A DNA stretch of 64,000 bases from Hyphomonas oceanitis SCH89. GTDB lineage: Bacteria > Pseudomonadota > Alphaproteobacteria > Caulobacterales > Hyphomonadaceae. Position 1 is the first letter of the stretch. Every line of letters starts with the position of its first letter. The position numbers and the translations under genes were made by a program. Under the pieces are notes generated by a model that searched no databases, had not been told where the DNA came from, and saw only the letters and a program-made list of their open reading frames with translations. Shown piece by piece: positions 36,499 through 44,644 of the stretch. The stretch lies in the NCBI RefSeq assembly GCF_000685295.1, contig NZ_ARYL01000002.1, positions 1 through 64,000 on the forward strand. Direction: 5' to 3'.

Positions 36499-37400
36499 CA
36501 GCTGTCTCCCGGGCCGATCTTCTTGCCGAGCGCGGCTTCGGGCATGCGGCGGTTGGGCCGGATGGCGATGACGAAAACGCCGGAGAGCGAGATGGCGGCG
36601 CCGAGGATGAGGCGCGCGGTGATCGGCTCGTTCAGAAGAACGATGCCGAAGATAACGCCCCATATCGGGGTCATCAGGGTCAGCGGCGAGATCATCGACA
36701 CGTCATATTTCTTGAGCAGTGTATAGAAGGCGCCGTGGCCGAAGATCGAGACGCCGACAATGGCGAAGAGGCTAGCGAGCCAGACGGGCCAGCCCGCGCC
36801 GATATAGCTGCCGATCTGGTTCGACTCGAAGAGATAGGAAAAGAGGAAGAGCGGCAGGAAGCTGAAAAGGCCGACCCAGGCCTGCAGCTGAAGGCCGGTG
36901 ACAGGCGCCATGCGCTTCATCAGGATGCCGCCCACCGAGCCGATAAAGGCTGAGGCGACGATATAGAGTAGGCCGACGGAGATGCCGAAACTGCCAGGAT
37001 CAAAGGCGATCAGCACAACGCCCGCAAAGGCGAGCATGATGCCGAGGCCGCGCCGCCAGCCGATTGTCTCGCCGAGGAATGCCATGGAGAGCAGGGTGGA
37101 GATTGGCACACCGAGCTGTCCGGTGACGGCGGCCGCCGAGGCCTCAGCGGTGGTCAGGCCGATGAAGAGGAGGGCGAAGTTCAGCGAGCCGATCATGAGG
37201 GCGATCATGAACAGGGTTTTCAGGTCTTCCGGTTTCGGCCGAAGGAACGGGATCAGGAAGAGCGCGACACCCGTAAAGCGCACGGCTGCAAAGAAAAGCG
37301 GCGGCACGCCGACATCGGCCACGACCCAGCGGCTGAGCACGATGTTGAGGCCCCAGACGAGGCAGACGGCGAAAAGCAGTGCGAAGTCACGAAAAACCAT
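36498..37400 (-). CDS. EamA/DMT family transporter
   Basis: 300 aa with ten membrane segments in two five-helix halves. CLVWGLNIVLSRW at the start and PLTLMTPIWGVIFGIVLLNEP in the second half are EamA features. Probable exporter of metabolites; cargo unknown. Coupled to the amidase gene. Confidence 0.88.
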   Translation of the reverse strand: MVFRDFALLFAVCLVWGLNIVLSRWVVADVGVPPLFFAAVRFTGVALFLIPFLRPKPEDLKTLFMIALMIGSLNFALLFIGLTTAEASAAAVTGQLGVPISTLLSMAFLGETIGWRRGLGIMLAFAGVVLIAFDPGSFGISVGLLYIVASAFIGSVGGILMKRMAPVTGLQLQAWVGLFSFLPLFLFSYLFESNQIGSYIGAGWPVWLASLFAIVGVSIFGHGAFYTLLKKYDVSMISPLTLMTPIWGVIFGIVLLNEPITARLILGAAISLSGVFVIAIRPNRRMPEAALGKKIGPGDS

Positions 37401-37430
37401 ACCCGCCCGATATCAGGCTTTGGGGGCGAA

Positions 37431-37453
37431 GGGCAGGGCCTTTTGCCCTGCCC
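37431..37453 (-). terminator. Hairpin after the MBL gene
   Basis: GGGCAGGGC (37431-37439) pairs with GCCCTGCCC (37445-37453), 10 bp past the stop of the persulfide dioxygenase-like gene. No clear T tract. Confidence 0.6.
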
Positions 37454-37462
37454 GAATGCATA

Positions 37463-38326
37463 TCACACGCCCAGCCGGTTGACCGGGATTTTCAGGTAGA
37501 CTTGGCCGTCATCCTCTGCCGGAGGCAGTGCGCCACCCCGGATGTTCACCTGTAGCGAGGGCAGGATGAGGCGGGGGGCCGCGAGTGTGGCGTCGCGGGC
37601 CTGACGCATGGCAACGAAGGCGGCTTCGTCAACGCCGTCATGGACGTGCACATTCGCGGCGTGCTGCTCTGCCACAGTGGTTTCCCAGGCTGGCTTGTCG
37701 CGGCCGACGGGCAGGTAGTCGTGCCCGACAAAGACGCGGGTTTCGGGCGGCAGATCGAGGATGCGGTGGATTGACTGATAGAGCATTGCCGCGTCACCGC
37801 CAGGGAAGTCTGCCCTCGCGGTGCCATAGTCCGGCATGAAGAGCGTATCGCCGACGAAGGCTGCATCATCGATCACATAAGTGACGCAGGCCGGTGTGTG
37901 GCCGGGCGTATGGATGACGCGCACGGCTAGCTCGCCGAGCGAGAAGGTCTCGCCATCCTTGAACAAGGCGTCGAAGGCGCTGCCGTTCGGGCAGACATCC
38001 GTCGCGTGGAACAGGGCGGAGAAGGCCGACTGGACCTCGGTGATGCGCGCGCCGATGCCGACCTTCGCGCCGGTCACGTCGCGCACATGGTGGGCGGCGG
38101 AGAGGTGGTCGGCATGCGCATGGGTGTCGAGGGCCCAGACGATTTTCAGGCCGCGCGCCTTGGCATCGGCCAGGATGCGATCAACCGAGGCCGTGGAGAG
38201 ATGCGCAGCATGGGGCTCGTAATCCATGACGGGGTCAATGATGGCAGCTTCCAGCGTCGCGTCATCCCAGGCGAGATAGGTGACGGTGGATGTGGCTGTG
38301 TCGAAATAGGCGTCTGTCTTGAGCAT
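37463..38326 (-). CDS. MBL-fold hydrolase, Blh/persulfide dioxygenase-like
   Basis: 287 aa. Metal site THAHADHLS (His69, His71, Asp73, His74), later HTPGHTPACVTYV, GDTLFMPDYGTARADFPGGD and FVGHDY. The pattern PDYGTARADFPGG is typical of ETHE1-like persulfide dioxygenases and Blh of the bigR operon, which oxidise glutathione persulfide to sulfite. It is divergent from bigR across the palindromic operator. ATG 38326 (MLKTDAYFD) is the natural start; the longer frame would cross the operator. Confidence 0.88.
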   Translation of the reverse strand: MLKTDAYFDTATSTVTYLAWDDATLEAAIIDPVMDYEPHAAHLSTASVDRILADAKARGLKIVWALDTHAHADHLSAAHHVRDVTGAKVGIGARITEVQSAFSALFHATDVCPNGSAFDALFKDGETFSLGELAVRVIHTPGHTPACVTYVIDDAAFVGDTLFMPDYGTARADFPGGDAAMLYQSIHRILDLPPETRVFVGHDYLPVGRDKPAWETTVAEQHAANVHVHDGVDEAAFVAMRQARDATLAAPRLILPSLQVNIRGGALPPAEDDGQVYLKIPVNRLGV

Positions 38327-38350
38327 TGTTTGGCTCCTTTCATCAAAGTA

Positions 38351-38387
38351 TATATTAGCACTTGCTAAATTAGCAATAGCTAATATA
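38351..38387. promoter_or_regulatory. Nested palindromic operator for BigR
   Basis: A 37-bp perfect-arm palindrome centred on A38369. Outer arms are TATATTAGC (38351-38359) and GCTAATATA (38379-38387); inner arms are TTGCTAA (38362-38368) and TTAGCAA (38370-38376). It lies 9 bp before the bigR ATG and 24 bp before the divergent MBL start, so one site can silence both. AT-rich palindromes of this type are the known BigR operator. Confidence 0.85.
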
Positions 38388-38395
38388 TATGACCC

Positions 38396-38731
38396 ATGAC
38401 AATGACTTTCCTCGATCCGGCCCTCTTCAGGGACAAGGCTTCCAAGGCGGCAAGGCTGCTGCGGAGCATGGGTAATGAACACCGTCTAATGATCCTTTGC
38501 CGTCTCGGGGCAGGGGAGATGACGGTGAGCGACTTGCAGGGCCATATCGGCCTCTCGCAATCGGCCCTGTCGCAACACCTTGCGGTGCTGCGCGATGAAG
38601 GCCTCGTGACGAACCGGCGCGAGGGACAGTCCATCCATTACAGAATTGCCGACCCGGCTGCGATCAAGGTGATCATGACGCTGGCGGCGATCTATTGCCC
38701 GGAGATGCTCGATGACCTTGACCAGACTTGA
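38396..38731 (+). CDS. bigR: ArsR-type persulfide-sensing repressor BigR/SqrR-like
   Basis: 111 aa winged-helix regulator (SQSALSQHLAVLRDEGLVTNRREG). It has exactly two cysteines, Cys35 (MILCRLG) and Cys101 (IYCPEM), which match the pair that forms a disulfide or tetrasulfide in BigR and SqrR; the metal-binding ELCV box of ArsR is absent. It represses the flanking genes until sulfide or persulfide oxidises it. Overlaps the rhodanese gene by 20 bp. Confidence 0.9.
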   Translation: MTMTFLDPALFRDKASKAARLLRSMGNEHRLMILCRLGAGEMTVSDLQGHIGLSQSALSQHLAVLRDEGLVTNRREGQSIHYRIADPAAIKVIMTLAAIYCPEMLDDLDQT

Positions 38732-39245
38732 CCCTAAAACCGCTGCTGACCGTATCAAGAGCGGTGAACTGAAACTCGTTGATATCCGCGAGGCTGATGA
38801 ATATGGCCGCGAGCATATTGGCGGGGCCATTTCCTTGCCCCTCTCGGGCGTGGACACGGCCGGGCTGATGCTCGATGCCGACCAGCATGCCGTCTTCCAT
38901 TGCAAGTCCGGCATGCGGACCGAAGCCAATTGCGACCGTCTGGCCGCGCATGTGAACGGTAATGCCTATATTCTCGAAGGCGGGCTGGATGCCTGGAAAA
39001 AGGCCGGCTTGCCCACCGTTCAGGATGCGAGCGCGCCGCTGCCGATGAACCGGCAGGTGCAGATTACCGCTGGTCTCCTGGTGCTGACGGGTGTGGTGCT
39101 TGGCTTTACCGTGCACCCAGGCTTCTTTGGTCTCTCCGGCTTTGTTGGCGCGGGACTGACTTTCGCAGGCCTCAGCGGCTGGTGCGGGATGGCGAATGTG
39201 CTGGCCGTTATGCCTTGGAACCGGAAAGGAGCACCTGCCGCGTGA
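38712..39245 (+). CDS. Rhodanese domain fused to DUF2892 membrane domain
   Basis: 177 aa. Rhodanese residues 1-100 with active loop HCKSGMRT (Cys64), the sulfur carrier. Residues 109-165 form two membrane helices of the DUF2892 type (ITAGLLVLTGVVLGF), which tether it to the inner membrane. It should move sulfane sulfur between donors and acceptors at the membrane. Starts inside bigR and overlaps the next gene by GTGA. Confidence 0.9.
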   Translation: MTLTRLDPKTAADRIKSGELKLVDIREADEYGREHIGGAISLPLSGVDTAGLMLDADQHAVFHCKSGMRTEANCDRLAAHVNGNAYILEGGLDAWKKAGLPTVQDASAPLPMNRQVQITAGLLVLTGVVLGFTVHPGFFGLSGFVGAGLTFAGLSGWCGMANVLAVMPWNRKGAPAA

Positions 39246-40036
39246 CCTTCGCTCTGACCCCCGACATTATTGTCGCTGCGATCATCAGCGGCGCGATCAT
39301 CGGCGTGTTCCTCGGCACGTTCGGGGGCGGCGGCTCGGTGCTGGCTGCGCCGCTGCTGCTCTATGTCGTGGGCGTCAGCGATCCCCATGTGGCCATCGGC
39401 ACGTCTGCCGCGGCTGTGGCGGCGATTGCGCTGTTCAGCTTGGTTGGCCACTGGCGCGGAGGCAATGTGAAATGGCCCTGCGCGATCGTGTTCGCGCTAT
39501 CGGGTTTTGCCGGATCGATCATCGGGTCGAGTATCGCGAAACAGGTGGACGGCACCCAGCTATTGCTGGCTTTCTCGGCGGCGATGGCGGTGATTGCACT
39601 GTCAATGTTCCGCAAGCCGGCCTTTGCAGGCAATCCGGACGTGCACCTGACCCGGCCCATCATGCTGCGGCTGGCGCCTCTGGGCCTGATCGTAGGCATG
39701 GCGGCCGGTTTCTTCGGTATTGGCGGCGGGTTCCTGATCGTGCCAGGCCTCATGCTGGCTGCAGGCATGACGATGACAAATGCGACAGCTTCCTCGCTCG
39801 TATCTGTGGCCCTGTTCGGGGCGGCGACCTCCGCCAATTATGCGCTGTCAGGCCTGGTCGATGGGCGCCTTGTGTTGTTGCTGTTGCTGGGCGGCGCCGT
39901 GGGCGGCCTTGTAGGGATTGGGATTTCCCGCCTGCTGAAGACACGCGTGCGGACGGCCCGATCCGCCTTTGCGGTCATGATCCTCGTCGTTGCCGCCTAT
40001 GTTGCGTGGAACGCATGGGGCGCAATGACCGTTTAA
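39242..40036 (+). CDS. TauE/SafE family sulfite/organosulfonate exporter
   Basis: 264 aa, about 8 membrane segments, with the two family repeats GTFGGGGSVLAAPLLLY and GFFGIGGGFLIVPGL. In BigR operons this protein is thought to export sulfite made by the dioxygenase. The GTG start at 39242 overlaps the rhodanese stop; the frame upstream to 39182 duplicates rhodanese coding sequence. Confidence 0.9.
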   Translation: MTFALTPDIIVAAIISGAIIGVFLGTFGGGGSVLAAPLLLYVVGVSDPHVAIGTSAAAVAAIALFSLVGHWRGGNVKWPCAIVFALSGFAGSIIGSSIAKQVDGTQLLLAFSAAMAVIALSMFRKPAFAGNPDVHLTRPIMLRLAPLGLIVGMAAGFFGIGGGFLIVPGLMLAAGMTMTNATASSLVSVALFGAATSANYALSGLVDGRLVLLLLLGGAVGGLVGIGISRLLKTRVRTARSAFAVMILVVAAYVAWNAWGAMTV

Positions 40037-40163
40037 CCCTGACAAGAACGGCCGCATCGCGTATGCATCCGCTTGCTAAATGCCCATCATGAAGATGATA
40101 TAGGTATGGGTGAATGCGGCTGGCTGAGGGATGCAGGCCAGGAACCGCGAAGGGAGATGTTGA

Positions 40164-40883
40164 ATGGGACTGATCTGGTGGATCTTGCCTGCTGTGGCGG
40201 GTGTCATTGGCCTGATGCTGCTATTCGCAGGCTTCGGGAAACTCGCGCAATTGAAGCCCATGGCTGGCGGCGGACGGTTGTTCTTCGGCGTCGGCTTCCT
40301 GGGCATTGCCGGTGTGGTGGCCTTTGCAGGCCTCAACCTGCAGACCTACAAGCGCCTCACCTATGAGCGTGACGTTGCCAATATCAAGTTTGCTGCGGTT
40401 CAAGGCGCGCCGGACACGTACAAGGTAGACGTCACTTTTTCCGATGGCCAGAAATTGCTTGAGGCGACTGGTGCACAGCCGATCCTGAAGGGTAACCAGT
40501 TCGAGATCGGCGCGCAGGTCATCAAGTTGCAGCCCGTGGCCAACATGCTCGGGTATGATTCGATCTACCGGCTCGATTATCTTGAAGGCCGCGAGGCAAA
40601 GCGCTTTTCGTCTGATGCGGTGACCGAGGCGCAGACCAATGGGATTGCCCTCACGCAGAACCCCGGCCTCGACGTGCATGCGCTGGCCGAGAAGGAAGGC
40701 CCGCGGTTCGGCATTGATGCGCAATACGGCTCGGCGACCTATCAGCCCATGGGTGACGGGTTCGAATACAATGTGAACATCACGCAGGATGCGCTCGTAG
40801 CGCGCCCGACCGAGGCGACGAAGGGCTTGATCCAGAAGGGCACCTATCCTGGCTTCCAGTCGACCGGGGGCCGCACGCAATGA
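40164..40883 (+). CDS. Membrane-anchored hypothetical protein
   Basis: 239 aa, not recognised as a named family. Two N-terminal membrane helices (WWILPAVAGVIGLMLLFAGF and FFGVGFLGIAGVVAFAGL) precede a soluble domain with regular strands (TYKVDVTFSDGQKLLEATG, FEIGAQVIKL, YRLDYLEGRE), probably periplasmic. The methyltransferase gene overlaps its stop (ATGA), so they are coupled. GGGAG precedes the start. Confidence 0.75.
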   Translation: MGLIWWILPAVAGVIGLMLLFAGFGKLAQLKPMAGGGRLFFGVGFLGIAGVVAFAGLNLQTYKRLTYERDVANIKFAAVQGAPDTYKVDVTFSDGQKLLEATGAQPILKGNQFEIGAQVIKLQPVANMLGYDSIYRLDYLEGREAKRFSSDAVTEAQTNGIALTQNPGLDVHALAEKEGPRFGIDAQYGSATYQPMGDGFEYNVNITQDALVARPTEATKGLIQKGTYPGFQSTGGRTQ

Positions 40884-41506
40884 ACCCTTGGGAGCGCTAT
40901 GTTGTCCCGAACCTGATCGCTTGCGCCTGCGGCACCAAACCGATCATGAAGCAGCGCGAGAAGGTCGTTCCGAAGGCTGAGGGTCGCGTGCTGGAACTCG
41001 GCTGCGGGTCTGGCACAAATTTCGCCATGTATAATGCCAGCAAGGTCGAGCGTCTCTATGCGCTCGAACCATCGCCCGGCATGCTGGTGAAGGCGCGGCG
41101 TGAAGCGGGCACACTCGGCTTTGGCAATAATATCGAATTCCTTGAAACGGGCGCGGAAGCCATTCCGCTGGAAGACAATTCCGTCGATACGGCCGTCATC
41201 ACGTTCGTACTGTGCACCATACCTGACTGGCGCGCAGCGCTGGCCGAAACACGCCGTGTGCTGAAGCCTGAAGGCCGTATCCTGTTTTCCGAGCATGGCC
41301 TTGCACCGGACGAAGGCGTCGCTAAATGGCAGCGCCGGATCGAGCCTGTGTGGAAGCCACTGGCGGGCGGGTGCCACCTGACGCGCGATATCTCTGCGCT
41401 GTTCACCGAATCCGGTTTCCGGCTGGAGGAGGCAGAAACCATGTACCTGCCATCCACGCCGAAGGTGGCCGGTTTTGTCAGCTGGGGCGCTGCCCGCGCG
41501 GCCTGA
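40880..41506 (+). CDS. Class I SAM-dependent methyltransferase
   Basis: 208 aa. Motif I VLELGCGSGTN, acidic ALEPS, post-I LEDNSVDTAVITFVLCTIPD, and SEHGLAPDEGVAKWQRR, a pattern of the Methyltransf_11 group close to thiol and METTL7-like enzymes. Substrate not predictable. Coupled to the upstream membrane protein gene and followed by the DUF3445 gene. Confidence 0.87.
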   Translation: MNPWERYVVPNLIACACGTKPIMKQREKVVPKAEGRVLELGCGSGTNFAMYNASKVERLYALEPSPGMLVKARREAGTLGFGNNIEFLETGAEAIPLEDNSVDTAVITFVLCTIPDWRAALAETRRVLKPEGRILFSEHGLAPDEGVAKWQRRIEPVWKPLAGGCHLTRDISALFTESGFRLEEAETMYLPSTPKVAGFVSWGAARAA

Positions 41507-41513
41507 ACTCACG

Positions 41514-42332
41514 ATGCGTACACCACCCTACCTGCCATACCTAGCAGGGCCACCGAGTCTCGCACCCGGCTTGGCCCCCATCGATACCGAGCGCTGGCTG
41601 GTGCCTGATACCGAGGCGGCTGCTTGGCTGCCGGCCAAGACTGTGCTGATGCGCACGCACCGTGACCTCGTGTTCGCGGATACAGGTATTCCTGCTGTCA
41701 TCGAGGAACTGGCGGGCGCCGTGCTGGCGGTGACAGGCATGGGCGATGATATCTGGGAAAGCCCGCTGGAAATGGCGGCAGCGCGCGTCTCCGACGATCT
41801 CTGCCTGCTGATGCCCAATGCAGACGGCTTGTGGACCTTGCGCGCGGCGAGCCTTGTCGCGCCGACATTCTGGTCTCTCGCTGACAAGATTGGCCAACCG
41901 CTGACGGGCCTGCATGGACCGGTGCCGAATGCCAATCCGGGCCTTGTGAGCCGCATTGCGCGCATGTTTGACGGCTTGCGGCCAGGCCATGTGCTGGAGC
42001 GGTTCAACTGGACGGTTCAGGCGGGACCATCGCGCTTTACGCCCAGCAGCGGACCGCTGAAGGCCATGGCCCGCACGGCGCCGGATGATGCGGCGCTGGA
42101 ACTTTTACACTTGCGCGTGGAGCGGCAGACGATTTCGAAACTGCCGGAGACCGGGGCCGTGGTGTTCACGATCCGCGTCTGTATTGATCCACTGCGCGCT
42201 GCCCTGCCGAACGCCGCCCACAGGCAGGCTTTTGCGGACGCGTGGAACGGCATTGACCCGGCACTGGCAGAGTACAAGGGCTGGCCGGACCATGATCGGC
42301 TCGTCCGGGCCGCACTGGCGCAGCTTGCCTGA
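41514..42332 (+). CDS. DUF3445 family, haem-dependent N-demethylase-like
   Basis: 272 aa. LHGPVPNANPGL and ERFNWTVQAG followed by LHLRVERQTISKLPETGAVVF are the core of DUF3445 proteins. One characterised branch is a haem-dependent oxidative N-demethylase (dimethylamine monooxygenase-like HODM), so a redox role is possible but not shown. ATG 41514 (MRTPPYLPYLAG) follows 7 bp after the methyltransferase stop. Confidence 0.8.
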   Translation: MRTPPYLPYLAGPPSLAPGLAPIDTERWLVPDTEAAAWLPAKTVLMRTHRDLVFADTGIPAVIEELAGAVLAVTGMGDDIWESPLEMAAARVSDDLCLLMPNADGLWTLRAASLVAPTFWSLADKIGQPLTGLHGPVPNANPGLVSRIARMFDGLRPGHVLERFNWTVQAGPSRFTPSSGPLKAMARTAPDDAALELLHLRVERQTISKLPETGAVVFTIRVCIDPLRAALPNAAHRQAFADAWNGIDPALAEYKGWPDHDRLVRAALAQLA

Positions 42333-42401
42333 CGGCCTCTGGGTGGACGTGAGGCACGGCGCCGCCTAGATCAGGCTGGCACGGCAGTACCGGAGACAGA
42401 G

Positions 42402-42839
42402 ATGAATTATTGGCTGATGAAGTCCGAACCCGACGCCTGGAGCTGGGAGCAGCAGAAGGCAAAAGGCAAGGCGGGCGAGGAATGGTCCGGCATTCGCAAT
42501 TATCAGGCGCGCAATTTCATGCGCGAGATGAAGCTCGGCGATCAGGTCTTCTTCTATCATTCCAACAAGGGGCTGGAAGTCGTTGGCATTGCCGAGGTTT
42601 GTGCGCTCAGCGCGCCGGACTCCACGACGGATGATGAGCGCTGGGACTGTGTGCATATCCGTGCGCTGGCCGATATGCCGAAGCCGGTATCGCTGAAGGA
42701 TGTGAAGGCGAACCCGAAGCTCGAGGAGATGAGCCTTGTGACGTCTTTCCGCCTGTCGGTGCAGCCTGTGCAGGCATCCGAGTGGAAGGAAGTTTGCCGT
42801 ATGGGCGGGATTGATCCGAAGACGCTGAAGCCTGTGTGA
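42402..42839 (+). CDS. EVE domain protein (Thy28-like)
   Basis: 145 aa, a single EVE domain: YWLMKSEPDAWSWEQ, GIRNYQARNFMREMKLGD, FFYHSNKGLEVVG. EVE domains are PUA-like and are proposed to bind modified bases in DNA or RNA. Free-standing cytoplasmic protein; no restriction genes are nearby, so a housekeeping RNA or DNA-modification reader is more likely than defence. Confidence 0.93.
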   Translation: MNYWLMKSEPDAWSWEQQKAKGKAGEEWSGIRNYQARNFMREMKLGDQVFFYHSNKGLEVVGIAEVCALSAPDSTTDDERWDCVHIRALADMPKPVSLKDVKANPKLEEMSLVTSFRLSVQPVQASEWKEVCRMGGIDPKTLKPV

Positions 42840-42853
42840 GACTGGCTTGAGGG

Positions 42854-42928
42854 GCTCATCCTGAGCGAAGTCGAAGGACTAGCCCCGGGGAAGCACACGC
42901 TTATCCTTCGACTTCGCTCAGGATGAGC
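42854..42928. repeat. Dispersed 25-bp inverted repeat, copy B
   Basis: Left arm 42854-42878 and right arm 42904-42928 are identical in sequence to the arms of copy A at 2475-2561; the 25-bp spacer differs. It sits between the EVE gene and the convergent racemase-like gene, a usual place for such hairpins. Confidence 0.9.
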
Positions 42929-42933
42929 GCTGT

Positions 42934-43626
42934 TCAGCTGATCGCTAGTTTCATCGCGGTCTCGCAATGGATCCGGGCGCTGTCATAGACGGGCAGGGGG
43001 CTGTTGGCCGTGTTGAGGACGAGGCCGATCTCTGTGCAGCCGAGGATCACACTGTCGGCGCCGCGCGTGGCAAGTGCTTCAACGATCTCGATATAGCGGC
43101 GCGTGGTTTCCGGCGTCACAATGCCTTTGACAAGATCGTCGAAGATTATGCGGTGGACGTCGTCGCGCTCAGCCGTATCCGGAATCAAAGGCGGCGCGCC
43201 GAAGGTCCCGGCGAAATGGTTCGGATAATAGGCGTCTTCCATCGTGTAGCGCGTGCCGAGCAGAGCAGGAGCGGTACGTCCGTCAGCGGTGAGACGCGCG
43301 GCAGTCGCATCCACGATATGCACGAAGGGTACGTTTAGAGCGACCTGCAGCGGCGCGGCGACCTTATGCATCGTGTTGGTGGCGAGCAGGATCAGCTCGG
43401 CGCCGGCCTGTTCGAGGCGCTGGCCTGAGGCAGCGAGTTGGCGCCCGGCCTCGTCCCAATCGCCGGATTGTTGCAGGGCCTGAATCTCGCCGAAGTCGAG
43501 CGCGTCGATGATCACGCGCGCGCTGGCATTGCCGCCGGAACGGTCGCGTGCCAGCTGGCAGAGCGTGTCGTAATAGATCAGTGTCGAGGCTGGGCCCATG
43601 CCGCCGATGATGCCGATCATCTTCAT
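42934..43626 (-). CDS. Aspartate/glutamate racemase family protein with Thr/Cys active site
   Basis: 230 aa. GIIGGMGPASTLIYYD start and GCTEIGL near the end. The first catalytic residue is Thr83 (LLATNTMHKVA) where most racemases have Cys; the second, Cys196, is kept. This Thr83/Cys197 arrangement is known in the E. coli homologue YgeA (EcL-DER), reported as an L-Asp/L-Glu racemase with an atypical site. Overlaps the GmhB gene start region by 4 bp (ATGA). Confidence 0.88.
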   Translation of the reverse strand: MKMIGIIGGMGPASTLIYYDTLCQLARDRSGGNASARVIIDALDFGEIQALQQSGDWDEAGRQLAASGQRLEQAGAELILLATNTMHKVAAPLQVALNVPFVHIVDATAARLTADGRTAPALLGTRYTMEDAYYPNHFAGTFGAPPLIPDTAERDDVHRIIFDDLVKGIVTPETTRRYIEIVEALATRGADSVILGCTEIGLVLNTANSPLPVYDSARIHCETAMKLAIS

Positions 43627-44153
43627 CCGCGATTGCCTTCCTCAAAGCCGGCGAGTGTCCATTCAGCAAACTGGAAGAGGTCGCCGCCATTGAACAGGAA
43701 GCCTGCGACGCCGGCCGCTTTTGCGGCGTCGATGTCGGTCTGCTTGTCACCGATCAGGAAGGAGGATTCGCGCTTCACGGGAAAGTCGGCCATCGCCTTC
43801 AGCAGCATGCCGGGCTTGGGCTTGCGGTCGAAACTGTCGCGCCGATAGCGCGGGTTTTCGCCCTCGTCATGATAGGGGCAGTAATAGATCCGGTCGATCG
43901 AGGCTCCCTGCTCGGCGAGGCGTTCCTGCATCCATTCATGCAGCGTGTGCATGTCATGCTCGGAATAATAGTCGCGTGCGATTCCGGACTGGTTGGTCAC
44001 GACGAACACGAACCAGCCGCGCGCCTTGAACGCCGCGATTGTCTCTGCCGCGCCTTCGATCCATTCGAAGTCTGACACCTGGCTGACATAGCCCTTGTCG
44101 ACGTTGATCACGCCGTCGCGGTCGAGGAAGAGGGCAGGACGCTGGGAGGTCAT
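43623..44153 (-). CDS. gmhB: HAD phosphatase, GmhB-like (heptose bisphosphate phosphatase)
   Basis: 176 aa. HAD nucleophile DRDGVIN (Asp11, Asp13), VTNQSGIARDYY, YYCPYHDEG, RKPKPGML and GDKQTDIDAAKAAGV. This pattern is GmhB/HisB-N. It should remove the 7-phosphate of heptose-1,7-bisphosphate in LPS core or S-layer sugar synthesis. The second half of the zinc site (a C-x-C) is missing, only one Cys of it remains, so metal binding may differ. Confidence 0.85.
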   Translation of the reverse strand: MTSQRPALFLDRDGVINVDKGYVSQVSDFEWIEGAAETIAAFKARGWFVFVVTNQSGIARDYYSEHDMHTLHEWMQERLAEQGASIDRIYYCPYHDEGENPRYRRDSFDRKPKPGMLLKAMADFPVKRESSFLIGDKQTDIDAAKAAGVAGFLFNGGDLFQFAEWTLAGFEEGNRG

Positions 44154-44297
44154 CTAGGCGTTGTTTGCCCGCGCGCCGCCCAAGTTGCAAGACTTGTCGC
44201 AATGGGGAAACCGCTGGACCTCGGTCCCGAAAAGAAGTTGTTTCGCGCTGACGGTCGGCAACGGCCTCCACGCAGTATCCATGGGAGGGCAAAACCA

Positions 44298-44582
44298 ATG
44301 GAACAATATCTTCCCCTTATCCTGAGCGCCGTCAGTGGACTCGTGATGGGGCCTCTGGCGTCCAAGCTGACAGGCGGCAGTAGCATCGGCGGCATCATAG
44401 GCGGACTGCTCGGCGGCGTTGGCACATATTACGGTCTTGAGGCTGCCAACGTGCATCTGTTCGGCGTTCCCGCGCAGGGGCCAACGGCGCTGAAGAACAT
44501 CCTCAATTATGTAATGGAAGGCGGCGTAGGTGGCGGGGTTGTCGGCGTGATTGTCGGCATGCTGGTCAAGCATAAGGCCTAG
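44298..44582 (+). CDS. Small Gly-rich membrane protein
   Basis: 94 aa, not recognised. Three hydrophobic stretches, very rich in Gly (GGSSIGGIIGGLLGGVGTYYG and GGVGGGVVGVIVGML), like glycine-zipper helices that pack or oligomerise in membranes. GGGAGGG lies 9 bases before ATG 44298, which fixes the start; the longer frame to 44202 is not supported. Confidence 0.7.
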   Translation: MEQYLPLILSAVSGLVMGPLASKLTGGSSIGGIIGGLLGGVGTYYGLEAANVHLFGVPAQGPTALKNILNYVMEGGVGGGVVGVIVGMLVKHKA

Positions 44583-44644
44583 CGTTCTCGCAGGCAGGCC
44601 CCATGACCTCAACTCGAGGCGATCCGGCTCTGCCCTGCGGCCTT

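Noticed and set aside
39196-40092. A 298-codon open frame in another frame of the TauE/SafE gene
   Set aside because: Its translation is Arg/His/Gly-rich without membrane helices, while the overlapping frame gives a clear eight-helix exporter.
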